In this document: positions 24,880-25,229 of the stretch, in pieces
Numbering within the stretch: position 1 is the stretch's first letter
How the letters are laid out: the number at the start of each line of letters is the position of its first letter
NCBI GenBank assembly: GCA_023416195.1
Contig: JAEZID010000116.1
Coordinates: forward strand, 1-25,229
Direction of reading: 5' to 3'
Length of the DNA: 25,229 bases
Source of the DNA: Pseudomonadota bacterium
Lineage (GTDB): Bacteria > Pseudomonadota > Alphaproteobacteria > Azospirillales > Azospirillaceae
Made by a program: the position numbers and the translations under genes
The notes under the pieces: generated by a model
The model's input: only the letters and a program-made list of their open reading frames with translations
Told to the model about the DNA's origin: nothing
Databases searched by the model: none

Positions 24880-25229
24880 ATGCTGAACCGGATCAGGGCT
24901 CTTTTCGATTCCACCGACACCGGCAAGACCGACAACCACACGCTCCAGGCCGCCGCCGCGGCGCTTCTGGTCGAGGCGGCGCGCACCGACAACACCATCT
25001 CGGAGGCGGAGCGCGACCGCATCATCGCGGTGACGCGCCGCCATTTCGGCCTGACCGAGGAGGAGGCGAAGGACCTCCTGACCGCCGCCGTCTTCGACAC
25101 GGAAGGCGCCTCGCCCTACCACCGCTACGTCAGCATCATCATGGACCGCTGCCCGCCCGACCAGCGGCTGTGGATCATCGAGATGCTGTGGGAGGTCGCC
25201 TACGCCGACGGCGAGCTGAACGACCTGGA
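24880..25229 (+). CDS. TerB-like protein, N-terminal part
   Basis: This is the first 116 codons of a gene running off the right edge. ATG 24880 follows AAGGAGG at ideal distance, the best ribosome site in this part. The product begins MLNRIRALFDSTD and continues with an acidic helical bundle: HTLQAAAAALLVEAARTDN, ISEAERDRIIAVTRRHFGLT, and IIEMLWEVAYADGELNDL. The AARTDN...ISEAE and AYADGELN patterns are the metal-binding-like acidic loops of the TerB family, often annotated as tellurite resistance but mostly of unknown role. It follows prmA by 70 bases, probably in the same transcript. Confidence 0.88.
   Translation, partial: MLNRIRALFDSTDTGKTDNHTLQAAAAALLVEAARTDNTISEAERDRIIAVTRRHFGLTEEEAKDLLTAAVFDTEGASPYHRYVSIIMDRCPPDQRLWIIEMLWEVAYADGELNDL

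Overview
The window is a high-GC (roughly 70%) chromosomal segment of an alphaproteobacterium. MmcB, a MaoC-Pta/AckA operon, many PAS/CHASE histidine kinases and NarL-type regulators together suggest Rhodospirillales, probably Azospirillum or a close relative. That placement rests on gene content and protein style, not on a search. No rRNA or tRNA gene and no CRISPR array was seen. Most of the window is ordinary housekeeping and signalling sequence.

Layout. Positions 1-742 (minus) hold the start of a receiver-domain protein and mmcB. Positions 990-4864 (plus) hold two histidine kinases. The first has a receiver domain but a degenerate ATPase site; the second is an intact CHASE-PAS kinase. After a 597-base gap, 5462-8147 (plus) is a two-gene operon: a MaoC/phosphate acyltransferase fusion and acetate kinase, closed by a strong terminator. 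Positions 8249-12381 hold small, mostly uncharacterised genes: a possible PilZ-like protein, a CBS-pair protein, a lipoprotein, a YccF membrane protein, a helical hypothetical and an alpha/beta-hydrolase-fold protein without the nucleophile serine. Positions 12436-14400 (minus) are groES-groEL.

Positions 14777-19203 (minus) form a signalling block: two NarL/LuxR-type response regulators and a 955-residue CHASE4-like/PAS/PAS hybrid kinase. The kinase reading frame overlaps the upstream regulator by 86 bases. From 19736 onward everything is on the plus strand: a UvrD/PcrA helicase, a conserved-looking unknown protein, a small GxxExxY protein, PrmA, and the start of a TerB-like protein.

The most interesting structure is at 23367-23866. 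A 129-residue PD-(D/E)XK-fold GxxExxY gene is bracketed by 33-base inverted repeats, each built from three tandem CACCAAG units. The cassette is about 500 bases, looks lower in GC than its neighbours and sits neatly between two genes. It looks like a compact mobile or self-contained nuclease cassette without a transposase. Its left repeat also supplies the likely ribosome binding site, so pairing of the two repeats in the mRNA could control translation.

Other points of note are three different short tandem repeats in and just upstream of the degenerate kinase gene, a perfect inverted repeat upstream of groES that is not CIRCE, and a long hairpin whose loop holds the yccF stop codon.
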